DNA of 64,000 nucleotides, taken from positions 744,001-808,000 of the forward strand of contig JBFXCS010000001.1 of the NCBI GenBank assembly GCA_050181915.1. The letters run 5' to 3'. Source of the stretch: JBFXCS01 sp050181915 (GTDB taxonomy: Bacteria > Actinomycetota > Thermoleophilia > Miltoncostaeales > Miltoncostaeaceae). The notes beneath the pieces are model-generated. The model searched no databases and was not told where the DNA came from. It worked only from the letters and a program-made list of their open reading frames with translations. Below are positions 1-8,234 of this stretch, one piece after another; within the stretch, counting starts at the first letter, position 1; every line of letters starts with the position of its first letter. A program made the translations under genes and the position numbers.

Positions 1-2
1 TC

Positions 3-1313
3 GACGCGCTGCTGCGCGTCCCCAGCATCAGCGCCGTCGCCGAGCACGCGCCGGACATGGCGCGGGCGGCGGAGCTGGTGGCACGCGAGATCCGCCTGGC
101 GGGCGGCCAGGCCGAGATCCGGCTCTCGACGGGGCACCCCCTGGTCGTCGGAGAGGTCGCCCCCGGTGATGACGCGCCGGATGCGCCCAAGGTGATCCTC
201 TACGGGCACTACGACGTGCAGCCGCCCGGTCCCGAGGAGCTGTGGACGACCCCGCCCTTCGAGCCGACCCTGCGCGACGGCGACCTGTACGCGCGCGGCG
301 CCAGCGACGACAAGGGCAACCTCTTCATGCTGCTGGTCGCGGTGCAGCGCCTCGCGGCCGAGGGGCGCCTGCCGGTGCGGGTGCAGTTCGTGATCGAGGG
401 GGAGGAGGAGAGCGGCGGCACCACCGCCCTCGACCACTTCACGGCCGACGACGAGCCTGCGCTCGCCGCGATCATCTTCGACAGCCCGATGGCCGCGCCG
501 GGGCGGCCGACGATCTGCAGCGGCGTCCGGGGGATGGCCTATCGGCGCATCCGGGTGCGCACCGCCGCGAGCGACGCCCACAGCGGCATCTACGGCGGCG
601 CGGCGCTCAACGCGGTGCACGCGCTGATGGCCATCCTCGCCGCGGTCACGCCACACGAGGGGCGGCTGCCCGAGGCCCTGTACGCGGGCGTCGCGCCCGC
701 CGGCGCCGCCGAGGTCTCGACCTGGGCCGGGCTGCCCGGCGGCGGCGAGGTGCTCGCCGACGCCGGCCTGCGGCCGTCCGACGCCGGCGCGGCCGAGGGC
801 TTCTACATGCGCACCCTCGCCTCGCCCTCGGTGGACGTGCACGGCGTCGCGGCGGGCGAGCCCGGCGCCGTCAAGACGAACGTCCCCTGCGAGGCCACCG
901 CGACCCTGTCGATGCGCCTCGCGCCGGGCCAGGACGCGCGCCTGATGTCGGAGCTGCTGGACGAGCTCATCCGCGCGGCGGCGCCCGCGGGGGCGGAGGT
1001 GGAGATCGAGCACCACGGCCTGGCGCTCCCCGCGGCGCTCGATCCGGAGCATCCCGTGCTGGTGGCGGCGGCCGACGGCATGGAGGCCGGCACCGGCTGG
1101 CGCCCCGCCCCGGTGCGCGTGGGCGGCACGATCCCGGTGGTCGCGGTGATCGCCGCGAAGGGGATCCCGGTGATATTGACGGGCTTCGGGCTGCCGGACG
1201 ACGGCATCCACGGCCCCGACGAGCACCTGCGGCACGAGTACCTCGAGATCGGAACGCAGGCGGCCATGGGGATGCTCGTCTCCCTCGGCCGCCTTGGCAC
1301 GCAAACGGCGTAG
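3..1313 (+). CDS. M20 family dipeptidase (5' end outside window)
   Basis: Zinc-dependent M20/M28-clan amidohydrolase of the dipeptidase branch, expected to split dipeptides in the cytoplasm. The reading frame is open from base 3, before the first ATG at 57, and the pre-ATG residues (LLRVPSISAV) look like an M20 N-terminus, so the true start lies left of the window. Metal and catalytic elements are in order: YGHYDVQPPG (first metal His), GASDDKGN (bridging Asp), EGEEESGG (general base Glu and metal Glu), and a C-terminal GIHGPDEH His. The dimerisation lid domain (about residues 165-290) sits between them. Stop TAG at 1311. The substrate cannot be read from sequence. It is followed 27 bp later by proS with its own ribosome binding site. 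Confidence 0.85.
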   Translation, partial: DALLRVPSISAVAEHAPDMARAAELVAREIRLAGGQAEIRLSTGHPLVVGEVAPGDDAPDAPKVILYGHYDVQPPGPEELWTTPPFEPTLRDGDLYARGASDDKGNLFMLLVAVQRLAAEGRLPVRVQFVIEGEEESGGTTALDHFTADDEPALAAIIFDSPMAAPGRPTICSGVRGMAYRRIRVRTAASDAHSGIYGGAALNAVHALMAILAAVTPHEGRLPEALYAGVAPAGAAEVSTWAGLPGGGEVLADAGLRPSDAGAAEGFYMRTLASPSVDVHGVAAGEPGAVKTNVPCEATATLSMRLAPGQDARLMSELLDELIRAAAPAGAEVEIEHHGLALPAALDPEHPVLVAAADGMEAGTGWRPAPVRVGGTIPVVAVIAAKGIPVILTGFGLPDDGIHGPDEHLRHEYLEIGTQAAMGMLVSLGRLGTQTA

Positions 1314-1340
1314 CCCGCGGCAGGCGGGCGGGGGGAGAGA

Positions 1341-2750
1341 ATGGCGAAGTCGGTCGTGACGCCCCGGGGCGAGGACTTCCCGGGCTGGTACCAGGACGTG
1401 CTGGCCAAGGCCGAGCTGGCCGACAACGGGCCGGTGCGGGGCACCATGGTGATCCGGCCGTACGCCTACGCGGTCTGGGAGCGCATCCAGGCGGCGATCG
1501 ACCTGCGCATCAAGGCGGCGGGCGCCGAGAACGCCTACTTCCCGTTGTTCATCCCGGAGAGCTACCTGAAGCGCGAGGCCGAGCACGTGGAGGGCTTCGC
1601 CCCGGAGCTGGCGGTCGTGACCCACGGCGGCGGCAAGAGGTTGGAGGAGCCGGTGGTGGTGCGGCCCACCAGCGAGACCGTGATCGGCGAGTTCATGGCG
1701 AAGTGGGTGCAGAGCTACCGCGACCTGCCGCTGCTGCTCAACCAGTGGGCGAACGTGGTGCGCTGGGAGCTGCGGCCGCGGATCTTCCTGCGCACCAGCG
1801 AGTTCCTGTGGCAGGAGGGCCACACCGCCCACGTCGACGAGGCCGACGCCGCGGCGTACGCCCTGCGCATCCACCTCGACGTGTACCGCGACTTCATGGT
1901 CACGGAGCTCGCCGCGCCGGTGCTGGTGGGCCGCAAGACCGCCCGCGAGCGCTTCGCCGGCGCCACCAACACCCTCACCTGCGAGGGGATGATGGGGGAC
2001 GGCAAGGCCCTCCAGATGGCCACCAGCCACGAGCTGGGGCAGAACTTCGCCCGCGCCTTCGGCATCGAGTACCTGGGCGCCGACTCGCAGCGCCACCTGG
2101 CCTGGACCACCTCGTGGGGCTCGTCCACCCGGATCGTCGGGGGGCTGATCATGACCCACGGCGACGACCGCGGCCTGCGCGTGCCCCCGCGGCTCGCGCC
2201 GATCGAGGTGGTGGTGCTGCCGGTGCGCGACGACGAGGCCCTCGCGGCCGAGGCCGAGGCGGTGGGAGACGCGCTGCGCGAGGCGGGGCTGCGCGTCAGG
2301 GTGGACGCCGCCCCGGGCGGCTCGTTCGGCCGCCGGGTGACCGACTGGGAGCTGAAGGGCGTACCGGTGCGGGTGGAGCTCGGCCCGCGCGACATCGCCG
2401 CGGGAGTGCTGACGCTGGCGCGCCGCGACACGTCGGAGAAGATCCAGGTGCCGCGCGAGGGCGCGGGCGACGCTGTCCGCGACCTGCTCGTCGCGATCCA
2501 GGAGGGTCTGCTGGCGGAGGCCCGGGCGACGCTGGAGGCCCGCACCCGGGACGTCGCGAGCATCGAGGACGCGGTCGAGGCGGCGGGCGAGGGCTTCGCC
2601 CGCCTGCCCTGGTCCCTGGTCGGCGACGACGGCGAGGACCGCCTGGCCGAGCACGCCGTCAGCATCCGCTGCGTCCAGCGGGCCGACGGCTCCGTGCCCG
2701 ACTCGGAGGACGAGCCCGACCTGGTCTGCATCGCGGCCAAGGCCTACTAG
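1341..2750 (+). CDS. proS: Prolyl-tRNA synthetase, archaeal/eukaryal type (type 3)
   Basis: Class II aminoacyl-tRNA synthetase that charges tRNA-Pro. Its 469 residues match the short type without the bacterial editing insertion. Class II motif 1 (RPYAYAVWERIQ, near 40-50), motif 2 (FLRTSEFLWQEGHTAH, near 150-166) and motif 3 (MTHGDDRGLRVPPRLAP, near 270-286) are followed by an anticodon-binding domain and a C-terminal domain ending in the conserved Tyr (AKAY). That terminal domain keeps only two Cys (RCVQ and LVCI) where zinc-binding relatives have four, so the zinc site is probably lost. The start is set by GGGGAGAG just before ATG 1341. Substrate and family assignment are firm. Confidence 0.95.
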   Translation: MAKSVVTPRGEDFPGWYQDVLAKAELADNGPVRGTMVIRPYAYAVWERIQAAIDLRIKAAGAENAYFPLFIPESYLKREAEHVEGFAPELAVVTHGGGKRLEEPVVVRPTSETVIGEFMAKWVQSYRDLPLLLNQWANVVRWELRPRIFLRTSEFLWQEGHTAHVDEADAAAYALRIHLDVYRDFMVTELAAPVLVGRKTARERFAGATNTLTCEGMMGDGKALQMATSHELGQNFARAFGIEYLGADSQRHLAWTTSWGSSTRIVGGLIMTHGDDRGLRVPPRLAPIEVVVLPVRDDEALAAEAEAVGDALREAGLRVRVDAAPGGSFGRRVTDWELKGVPVRVELGPRDIAAGVLTLARRDTSEKIQVPREGAGDAVRDLLVAIQEGLLAEARATLEARTRDVASIEDAVEAAGEGFARLPWSLVGDDGEDRLAEHAVSIRCVQRADGSVPDSEDEPDLVCIAAKAY

Positions 2751-2784
2751 CCGCTCGGGGGCTCGACGCGCCCGCGTGTGGGCG

Positions 2785-2790
2785 TATCGT
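2785..2790 (+). promoter_or_regulatory. -10 box of a probable leaderless transcript (LuxR gene)
   Basis: TATCGT ends 7 nt before ATG 2798, so transcription would begin at or next to the start codon. No Shine-Dalgarno sequence precedes this ATG. The -35 side is weak (TCGACG at 2763). Confidence 0.4.
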
Positions 2791-2797
2791 GGCGACG

Positions 2798-4432
2798 ATG
2801 GCCGCGGCGGATGGAGAGCAGCGCGCCCGCGGCTCGCCTGAGGGGCCGAGGTGGGGTGACGCCTTCGCCGAGCTCTCGGCGGCCGACGGCGAGGGTCGGT
2901 TGGACGTCGAGGCCCTCGAGCGCCTCGCGGTCGCCGCCTACATGGTGGGGAGAGCGGCCGATTGCGAGGACGCCTGGACACGGGCGCACCTCGCCTGGCT
3001 GCGACGCGGCGAAGCGGAACGCGCCGCAAACTGCGCGTTCCGGCACGCGCTCGGGCTCTTCTTCCGGGGCGAGCTGGCTCCGGCGATGGGGTGGGTCGCC
3101 CGGGGCGGGCGGCTCTTGGAGGAGGGCCGGCGCGACTGCGTCGAGCAGGCGTGGCTGCGAATGCTGAGGGCCGTGCCGCTTCTGTTCGAGGGAGATGCGG
3201 ACGCCGCGTATCCGAGCATCGTCGAGGCCGGGGAGATCGCGGAGCGCTTCGGCGATGACGATGCGACCGCGTTGTCGCGGCTCGGCCGCGGATACGCGCT
3301 GATCCTGCAGGGACGGGTCGCCGAGGGCATGGCGCTGCTGGACGAGGTCATGGTCTCGGTCACCGCGGGAGAGGTGGCGCCGATCCTCGCGGGGATCGCC
3401 TACTGCCAGGTGATCGCCCTGTGCCAAGCGGTGCTCGACCTCCGTCGCGCGAGGGAGTGGACGGAGGCGCTCACGCGTTGGTGCGATTCGCAGCCCGACC
3501 GGATCCCGTTCCGGGGCAACTGTCTCGTCCATCGCTGCGAGATCCTCCAGCTGCAGGGCGCGTGGACGGATGCCCTCGCCTCCGCGCGGCGCGCGTGCGA
3601 GTGGCTCGCCGGGCCACCGGCGTGGGATGCACTCGGAGCGGCCCATTACCAGCTGGCGGAGATTCAGCGACTGCGCGGCGAGTTCCCGGAGGCGGAGCGG
3701 TCCTACCGCCAGGCCAGCCTGGCGGGACGAGACCCCGAGCCCGGGATGTCGTTGCTGCGTGCGGCGCAGGGACGAATCGAGCTCGCTCTCCCGGCGATCC
3801 GCCGCGCGCTGGATGAGGTCGAGGATCCGATCGCTCGGTCGCGCCTGCTTCCCGCCTGTGTGGAGGTCATGCTCGACGCCGGCGACGCGGGGGCGGCGCG
3901 CACGGCGGCCGACGAGCTCGCCGGGATCGCCGCGCGGCTCGACGCCCCGTACATGGGCGCGCTCGCCGCGGGCGCGGCCGGTGCCGTCCTCCTGGCGGAG
4001 GGCGACCCGCGCGCGGCGCTTGCGAGGCTCCGCGCGGCGCAGCGCTCGTGGCACGACCTCGATGCGCCCCATCACGCGGCGCGCGTCCGCCTGCTGATCG
4101 GGGTCGCGTGCCGCGAGCTCGGCGACGACGCCGGCGCCGAGCTCGAGTTCGAGGGCGCACGCGGCGCGTTCGAGGAGCTGGGTGCCGGGCCCGACCTCGA
4201 GCGCCTCGCCCGGCTCGCCGGCTCCTCGCCGCAGGCGGGACCGCTGAGCCCCCGCGAGGGCGAGGTGCTGGTGCTGGTGGCCGCGGGCAGGACCAACCGC
4301 GCGATCGCCACTGAGCTGTTCATCAGCGAGAAGACGGTCGCGCGGCACGTGAGCAACATCTTCACGAAGCTGGGCGTGGCGTCCCGCACCGAGGCCACCG
4401 CGTACGCCTACAGGCACGGCCTCGTCCGGTAG
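2798..4432 (+). CDS. LuxR-family transcriptional regulator with TPR-like region
   Basis: A 544-residue regulator ending in a LuxR/GerE helix-turn-helix (about residues 482-540; LSPREGEVL, then NRAIATELFISEKTVARHV and a final LGV-SRTEATAYA). The long N-terminal part is Ala/Arg-rich helical sequence with TPR-like pairs and no Walker A motif, so it is not an intact LAL ATPase regulator. ATG 2798 is chosen because a -10 box lies just upstream and no Shine-Dalgarno site is seen further up. It sits 124 bp before a methyltransferase gene on the same strand, a common pairing in actinobacteria that suggests it regulates that gene. Ligand and target are unknown. Confidence 0.8.
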   Translation: MAAADGEQRARGSPEGPRWGDAFAELSAADGEGRLDVEALERLAVAAYMVGRAADCEDAWTRAHLAWLRRGEAERAANCAFRHALGLFFRGELAPAMGWVARGGRLLEEGRRDCVEQAWLRMLRAVPLLFEGDADAAYPSIVEAGEIAERFGDDDATALSRLGRGYALILQGRVAEGMALLDEVMVSVTAGEVAPILAGIAYCQVIALCQAVLDLRRAREWTEALTRWCDSQPDRIPFRGNCLVHRCEILQLQGAWTDALASARRACEWLAGPPAWDALGAAHYQLAEIQRLRGEFPEAERSYRQASLAGRDPEPGMSLLRAAQGRIELALPAIRRALDEVEDPIARSRLLPACVEVMLDAGDAGAARTAADELAGIAARLDAPYMGALAAGAAGAVLLAEGDPRAALARLRAAQRSWHDLDAPHHAARVRLLIGVACRELGDDAGAELEFEGARGAFEELGAGPDLERLARLAGSSPQAGPLSPREGEVLVLVAAGRTNRAIATELFISEKTVARHVSNIFTKLGVASRTEATAYAYRHGLVR

Positions 4433-4448
4433 CCGCCGCCGCTGCACA

Positions 4449-4514
4449 GGAATACCCACGCCCCGTCCTCGCGGAACTGGGTGTTTCGCCCGACGTCGGA
4501 ATGCCCCTCGCCCC
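4449..4514 (+). promoter_or_regulatory. Imperfect direct repeat and possible promoter before methyltransferase gene
   Basis: GGAATACCCACGCCCC (4449) recurs as GGAATGCCCCTCGCCCC (4498), 49 bp apart, in the gap between the LuxR gene and the methyltransferase. The second copy lies just before TACGGT (4516), a possible -10. Such spaced repeats suit binding by the adjacent LuxR protein. This is inference only. Confidence 0.3.
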
Positions 4515-4556
4515 CTACGGTCGGATCCCAGGACAGCCGCTGCCGAGGAGGGGACG

Positions 4557-5411
4557 ATGACCGCCGGTGAGAGCGAGGCAACCACGCCGGAAGAGCACGT
4601 CGCGCCACCGGAGGCCTGGGACGCCATCGCGGCGGGCTACGACCGGTACGTGGCTCCGCAGGAGGCCGATCTGGCGAATGAGGCGCTCGGGGTCGTCGGG
4701 TTGAGGCCCGGCGAGCGGTTCCTCGACGTCGCGGCGGGGACGGGTGGTCTCGGTCTGCCCGCCGCACGCCTGGGGGCGGAGGTGCTCGCGATCGACTGGT
4801 CGCCCGCGATGATCGACCGCTTCACGGCTCGCGTCCGCGAGGAGGGACTGATCAACGCGGAGGGGCGCGTGATGGACTGTCATGCGCTCGAGCTCCCCGA
4901 CGACGGCTTCGACGTCACGGGGTCGCAGTTCGGGGTCATGCTCGTGCCCGACCAGGCACGCGCGCTTCGCGAGATGGTCCGGGTGACGAGACCCGGCGGG
5001 CGCGTGCTCATGGTCGCCTACGGCTCGCCGGCGGAGCTCGAGTTCATCCGGTTCTTCAGCGGCGCGCTGAGGGCCGTCGCCCCCGAGTTCCCGGGCCTCC
5101 CCGACGATCCGCCGCCGCGCGAGTTCCAGGTGGCCGATCCGGCCGTCCTGCGCCGGCGGCTGACCGACGCGGGCCTCACCGACGTGCGCGTCGACCGCAC
5201 CGCCGAGCGGCTCAGGTTCGGCTCGGGGCAGGAGATGTGGGACTGGGTGCTGCACGGCAATCCGATCGCCGGCATGCTCGTCGAGGATCTCGGCGACGAT
5301 CGGCGAGCGCGGCTGCGTCGGGTCCTCGACGGAATGCTCCGCGAGCGCGCCGGGGCGGACGGGCGGGCCGTTCTCAGCAACGTGGTCAACATCGGCGTCG
5401 GGACGAAATGA
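4557..5411 (+). CDS. Class I SAM-dependent methyltransferase
   Basis: A 284-residue Rossmann-fold methyltransferase of the Methyltransf_11/UbiE type. Motif I is FLDVAAGTGGLGLPAARLG (about residues 55-73), followed by the acidic ribose-binding strand end (LAIDWSP), motif II near DGFDVTGSQFG and motif III near VTRPGGRVLMV. The C-terminal half is variable and substrate-specific, so the methyl acceptor is unknown. ATG 4557 follows a strong GAGGAGGGG Shine-Dalgarno. It lies 124 bp downstream of the LuxR gene and is probably its target. Confidence 0.85.
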   Translation: MTAGESEATTPEEHVAPPEAWDAIAAGYDRYVAPQEADLANEALGVVGLRPGERFLDVAAGTGGLGLPAARLGAEVLAIDWSPAMIDRFTARVREEGLINAEGRVMDCHALELPDDGFDVTGSQFGVMLVPDQARALREMVRVTRPGGRVLMVAYGSPAELEFIRFFSGALRAVAPEFPGLPDDPPPREFQVADPAVLRRRLTDAGLTDVRVDRTAERLRFGSGQEMWDWVLHGNPIAGMLVEDLGDDRRARLRRVLDGMLRERAGADGRAVLSNVVNIGVGTK

Positions 5412-5459
5412 GCGACCTTCGTAGGGAAGCCGACGCGCTGCTGGTCCTCGATAAGCCTA

Positions 5460-5482
5460 TGGTGCTAGTATCAGTAGCACCA
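5460..5482 (+). promoter_or_regulatory. Palindromic operator overlapping the GntR start codon
   Basis: A perfect 8-bp inverted repeat, TGGTGCTA and TAGCACCA with a 7-bp spacer, whose last base is the A of ATG 5482. A -10-like TAGTAT (5466) lies inside it. The position suits autorepression by the GntR protein it abuts; a bound dimer would block both initiation and an essentially leaderless start. Confidence 0.6.
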
Positions 5483-5829
5483 TGTACTGGTCGGTCGATC
5501 CCGAGAGTCCCGAGCCCCTGCGGAGCCAGATCGCCGCCTGCGTGCGCCGGGCGGTCGCCGGGGGCGACCTCGCCGAGGGCGACCGGCTTCCCCCCGCCGC
5601 CGAGCTGGGCGAGGCGCTCGGGGTCGACCGCAACACGGTGCTCTCCGCCTACCGCATCCTGCGGGCGGACGGCCTGCTCGAGTTCCGGCGCGGGAGGGGG
5701 GTCCGCGTCGCCGCCGGCGCCGCGGTGGCGGCCCCGGTCGAGGAGGCGGCCGAGCGGCTGGTCGCGCTGGCCCGCACGCACGGCTATCCGCGCGCGGAGC
5801 TGGTGAGGCTCATCGAGAGGCTCGCGTGA
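5482..5829 (+). CDS. GntR-family transcriptional regulator (YtrA-like, short)
   Basis: A 115-residue winged-helix protein (about residues 8-72; SQIAACVRRAVAGGDLAEGDRLPP, then LGEALGVDRNTVLSAYR and a wing of RRGRGVRV) with only about 40 helical residues behind it. That is the size and layout of YtrA-subfamily GntR regulators, which lack a large effector domain. Its ATG overlaps the right arm of an upstream palindrome. The stop overlaps the GTG of the following membrane protein (GTGA), so the two form one translationally coupled unit, and the membrane protein is its likely co-regulated partner. Confidence 0.85.
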   Translation: MYWSVDPESPEPLRSQIAACVRRAVAGGDLAEGDRLPPAAELGEALGVDRNTVLSAYRILRADGLLEFRRGRGVRVAAGAAVAAPVEEAAERLVALARTHGYPRAELVRLIERLA

Positions 5830-6347
5830 CCGGGCCGTCTCACGCCGGGCCGGTGGAGGCGTACAGCGCGCACGCCGCGAACTGGCCGGTCCTGACGCTC
5901 GTGACCGCGGCGGCGGTGCCGCTGGTGGCGCTGCCCCTCGTCTCGGGCCGCGCCCCGTCGGCGGCGGGCGTCGCCATGGCGCTCGCGATCGCCGGCGTCG
6001 CGGTGATCGCCAACCTCGTGACGGCGTCGAGCCTGCGGGTCACCGCGGGCCCCCGCGGGGTGCTCGTGCGGTTCGGGGCGCTCGGCTGGCCGCGGTTCCG
6101 CTTCCCGGTCGAGGAGATCGCGGGAGCCGAGGCGACGGAGATCCCGCGCTGGTCGTCCGCGTGGGGCATCGGCTGGACCCGCCGGGACGGCCTGCGGCTC
6201 ACCCTCCGGACCGGTCCCGCCCTGCGCCTGACGCTGGTGAGCGGACGCCGGGTGACGGTCAACGTGGACGATCCGGACCGGGCACGGCGGGTGCTCGACG
6301 CCGCCCGCCGCGCCGCGGGCTGTCGGCCCTCGTCCGGCTCGCCGTAG
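5826..6347 (+). CDS. Membrane protein with PH-like domain, unknown function
   Basis: A 173-residue protein with two predicted transmembrane segments near the N-terminus (about residues 21-42 and 47-66, separated by a short SGRAPS turn). A soluble beta-rich region follows (LRVTAGPRGVLVRFG, then RFPVEEIAGAEATEI, LRLTLRTGPALRLTLVSGRRVTVNVDD), resembling bacterial PH-like domains of YdbT/DUF304-type proteins. The GTG start at 5826 overlaps the stop of the GntR gene. The C-terminal tail is low-complexity. Function is not known; regulation by the adjacent GntR protein is likely. Confidence 0.65.
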   Translation: MTGPSHAGPVEAYSAHAANWPVLTLVTAAAVPLVALPLVSGRAPSAAGVAMALAIAGVAVIANLVTASSLRVTAGPRGVLVRFGALGWPRFRFPVEEIAGAEATEIPRWSSAWGIGWTRRDGLRLTLRTGPALRLTLVSGRRVTVNVDDPDRARRVLDAARRAAGCRPSSGSP

Positions 6348-6474
6348 AGCAGTGGTTCGGGTCGTCCTCCCGGAAGGGGGAGGGTCGAGCATCACCGGGA
6401 CCGTGGCGCCGCCCGCCCCGCTGTAGGCTTGCCCGTTGGCTGCACGTTCACGGAGTCGAGTCGAAGGGGGCAGG

Positions 6475-7788
6475 ATGGCGGAGCTTTGGGGCGGGGAGAC
6501 CCGCAAGGCGGTGGAGAACTTCCCGGTATCCGGTGAGCGCGTGCCGCTTCCCGTGGTGCGCTGGCTGGGCCGGATCAAGGGCGCCGCGGCGCGGGTGAAC
6601 GCCGACCTGGGCAAGCTCGACGCCGCCCTGGCCGAGCGCATCGCCGCCGCCGCCGACGCGGTGGCCGCCGGCCAGCACGACGACCAGTTCCCGATCGACG
6701 TCTTCCAGACCGGGTCGGGCACGTCGTCGAACATGAACGCCAACGAGGTGATCGCGAACCTCGCCGGCGAGGGGGTCCACCCCAACGACCACGTCAACAT
6801 GGGCCAGAGCTCGAACGACGTGTTCCCGTCGGCCGTCCACGCGGCCGCCCTCGAGGAGGTCGTGGAGCGGCTGCTGCCGGCCCTCGATCACCTGGGCGAC
6901 GCCCTCGCCGCCAAGGCCGAGGAGTACGCGGACATCGTCAAGACCGGCCGCACCCACCTGATGGACGCGGTGCCGGTGACGCTGGGCCAGGAGTTCGCCG
7001 GCTACGCCGCCCAGATCCGCCAGGGCCGCGACCGCGTCGCCGACGCCACCGCCCGCCTCGGCCAGCTCCCCCTCGGCGGCACCGCCGCCGGCACCGGCCT
7101 CAACACCCACCCCGAGTTCGCCGAGCGGGTGCGGGCCAAGCTGGTGGAGGCCACCGGCCTGCCGATCTCCGGACCCGCCGACGGCTTCGAGGCGCAGGGC
7201 GCCCGCGACGGCCTGGTCGAGGTGTCCGGCGCCCTCAAGGTGGTGGCCGTCTCCCTCACCAAGATCGCGAACGACCTCGCCCTGCTGGGCAGCGGCCCGC
7301 GCGCCGGCCTCGCCGAGATCTTCCTGCCCGAGCTGCAGAAGGGCTCGTCGATCATGCCGGGCAAGGTGAACCCGGTCATCCCGGAGGTCGTGCTGCAGGT
7401 GTCGGCCCAGGTGATCGGCAACGACACCGCCATCACCATCGGCGGCATGCAGGGCCAGTTCGAGCTGAACGTGCGCATCCCGCTGCTCGCGCGCAACCTG
7501 CTCGGCTCGATCCACCTGCTCACCACCACGTCCCGCCTGTTCGCCGACAAGTGCATCTCCGGCATCGAGCCGAACCTGCCGCGGCTGAACGAGCTGGCCG
7601 AGGGCAACCTCCAGGTCGCGACCGCCCTGAACCCGTTCATCGGGTACGACAAGGGCGCGGCGATCGTGAAGGACGCCACCGCCTCCGGCAAGGCGCTCCG
7701 CGAGGTCGCCCGCGAGCACGGCGTCGACGAGAAGGTGCTTGACGAGGCCCTGAACCTCCGCAAGATCGCGGCGGGCAGCAAGGGCTAG
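6475..7788 (+). CDS. fumC: Fumarate hydratase class II
   Basis: Interconverts fumarate and malate in the TCA cycle as a cytosolic homotetramer without iron-sulfur cluster. The 437 residues carry the superfamily signature GSSIMPGKVNP with the flexible catalytic Ser, QTGSGTSSNMNANEV, the GRTHLMDA His region, and GQSSNDVFPSA. The chosen ATG 6475 has GGGGGCAGG in front. The protein begins directly at LWGGETRKAVENF, so it lacks about 20 residues found at the N-terminus of E. coli FumC. A TTG 39 bp upstream adds residues unlike that region, so it is not preferred. No partner gene is adjacent. Confidence 0.92.
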   Translation: MAELWGGETRKAVENFPVSGERVPLPVVRWLGRIKGAAARVNADLGKLDAALAERIAAAADAVAAGQHDDQFPIDVFQTGSGTSSNMNANEVIANLAGEGVHPNDHVNMGQSSNDVFPSAVHAAALEEVVERLLPALDHLGDALAAKAEEYADIVKTGRTHLMDAVPVTLGQEFAGYAAQIRQGRDRVADATARLGQLPLGGTAAGTGLNTHPEFAERVRAKLVEATGLPISGPADGFEAQGARDGLVEVSGALKVVAVSLTKIANDLALLGSGPRAGLAEIFLPELQKGSSIMPGKVNPVIPEVVLQVSAQVIGNDTAITIGGMQGQFELNVRIPLLARNLLGSIHLLTTTSRLFADKCISGIEPNLPRLNELAEGNLQVATALNPFIGYDKGAAIVKDATASGKALREVAREHGVDEKVLDEALNLRKIAAGSKG

Positions 7789-7849
7789 CAGGGGGGCCCT
7801 GCCGGTTTCGCGACCGCGGGCCGGAGCCGGTCACCGATCCCCTCGGTGA
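7788..7849 (+). terminator. Hairpins after fumC, possible terminator
   Basis: GCAGGG-GGG-CCCTGC starts within the fumC stop codon (7788-7802) and is followed by CGGTTTCG. A second hairpin, TCACCGA-TCCCC-TCGGTGA, lies at 7831-7849. Neither has a real T-run, so intrinsic termination is uncertain. Confidence 0.3.
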
Positions 7850-7953
7850 TCGCCGCTCCGGCGCGCGGGCCGGGACCGACGGCGCGCGTCCCGATCGACG
7901 GAACGCGCCCTGGCAGGCGCCACCCACCCGACCGGCGCCGTGGTGCGGTGGTT

Positions 7954-7990
7954 TGGCCAATTGGCCACGGCGTGCTCGGCCAATTGGCCA
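7954..7990 (+). repeat. Paired-palindrome element, copy 1
   Basis: The perfect 14-bp palindrome TGGCCAATTGGCCA (7954-7967) is followed by CGGCGTGCTC and a second GGCCAATTGGCC (7978-7989). Centres are 23 bp apart. It lies in the gap between convergent fumC and the PPOX gene. Confidence 0.8.
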
Positions 7991-8197
7991 GACCACGCGC
8001 GGAACCGGCATCAGTGCGCCCGGCCGTCGCCGCGACCGCGCCTCGGATCACCTGATCCGTGCAGAAAGCGACGGCGAGGCGTGACGGCGGCGGGCACACG
8101 GACGGGCCAGGAACGTGGGCTCGAGGTGAGGGCCGCCGGCATGCGTCACGCAGGAGCCCTCACGCTCCTCACGCTGAAACGCGGTGGCGCCGGGCTC

Positions 8198-8234
8198 TGG
8201 CCATTTGGCCACGGCGTGCTCGGCCAATTGGCCA
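8198..8234 (+). repeat. Paired-palindrome element, copy 2
   Basis: TGGCCATTTGGCCA (8198-8211), spacer CGGCGTGCTC, then GGCCAATTGGCC (8222-8233). Centres are again 23 bp apart, in the same orientation as copy 1 and in the second unit of the tandem duplication. Confidence 0.8.

Noticed and set aside
242..2797. Upstream extension of the LuxR frame through the peptidase and proS genes
   Set aside because: The translation before ATG 2798 is Arg/Gly-rich shadow of two real genes; the regulator begins at 2798.
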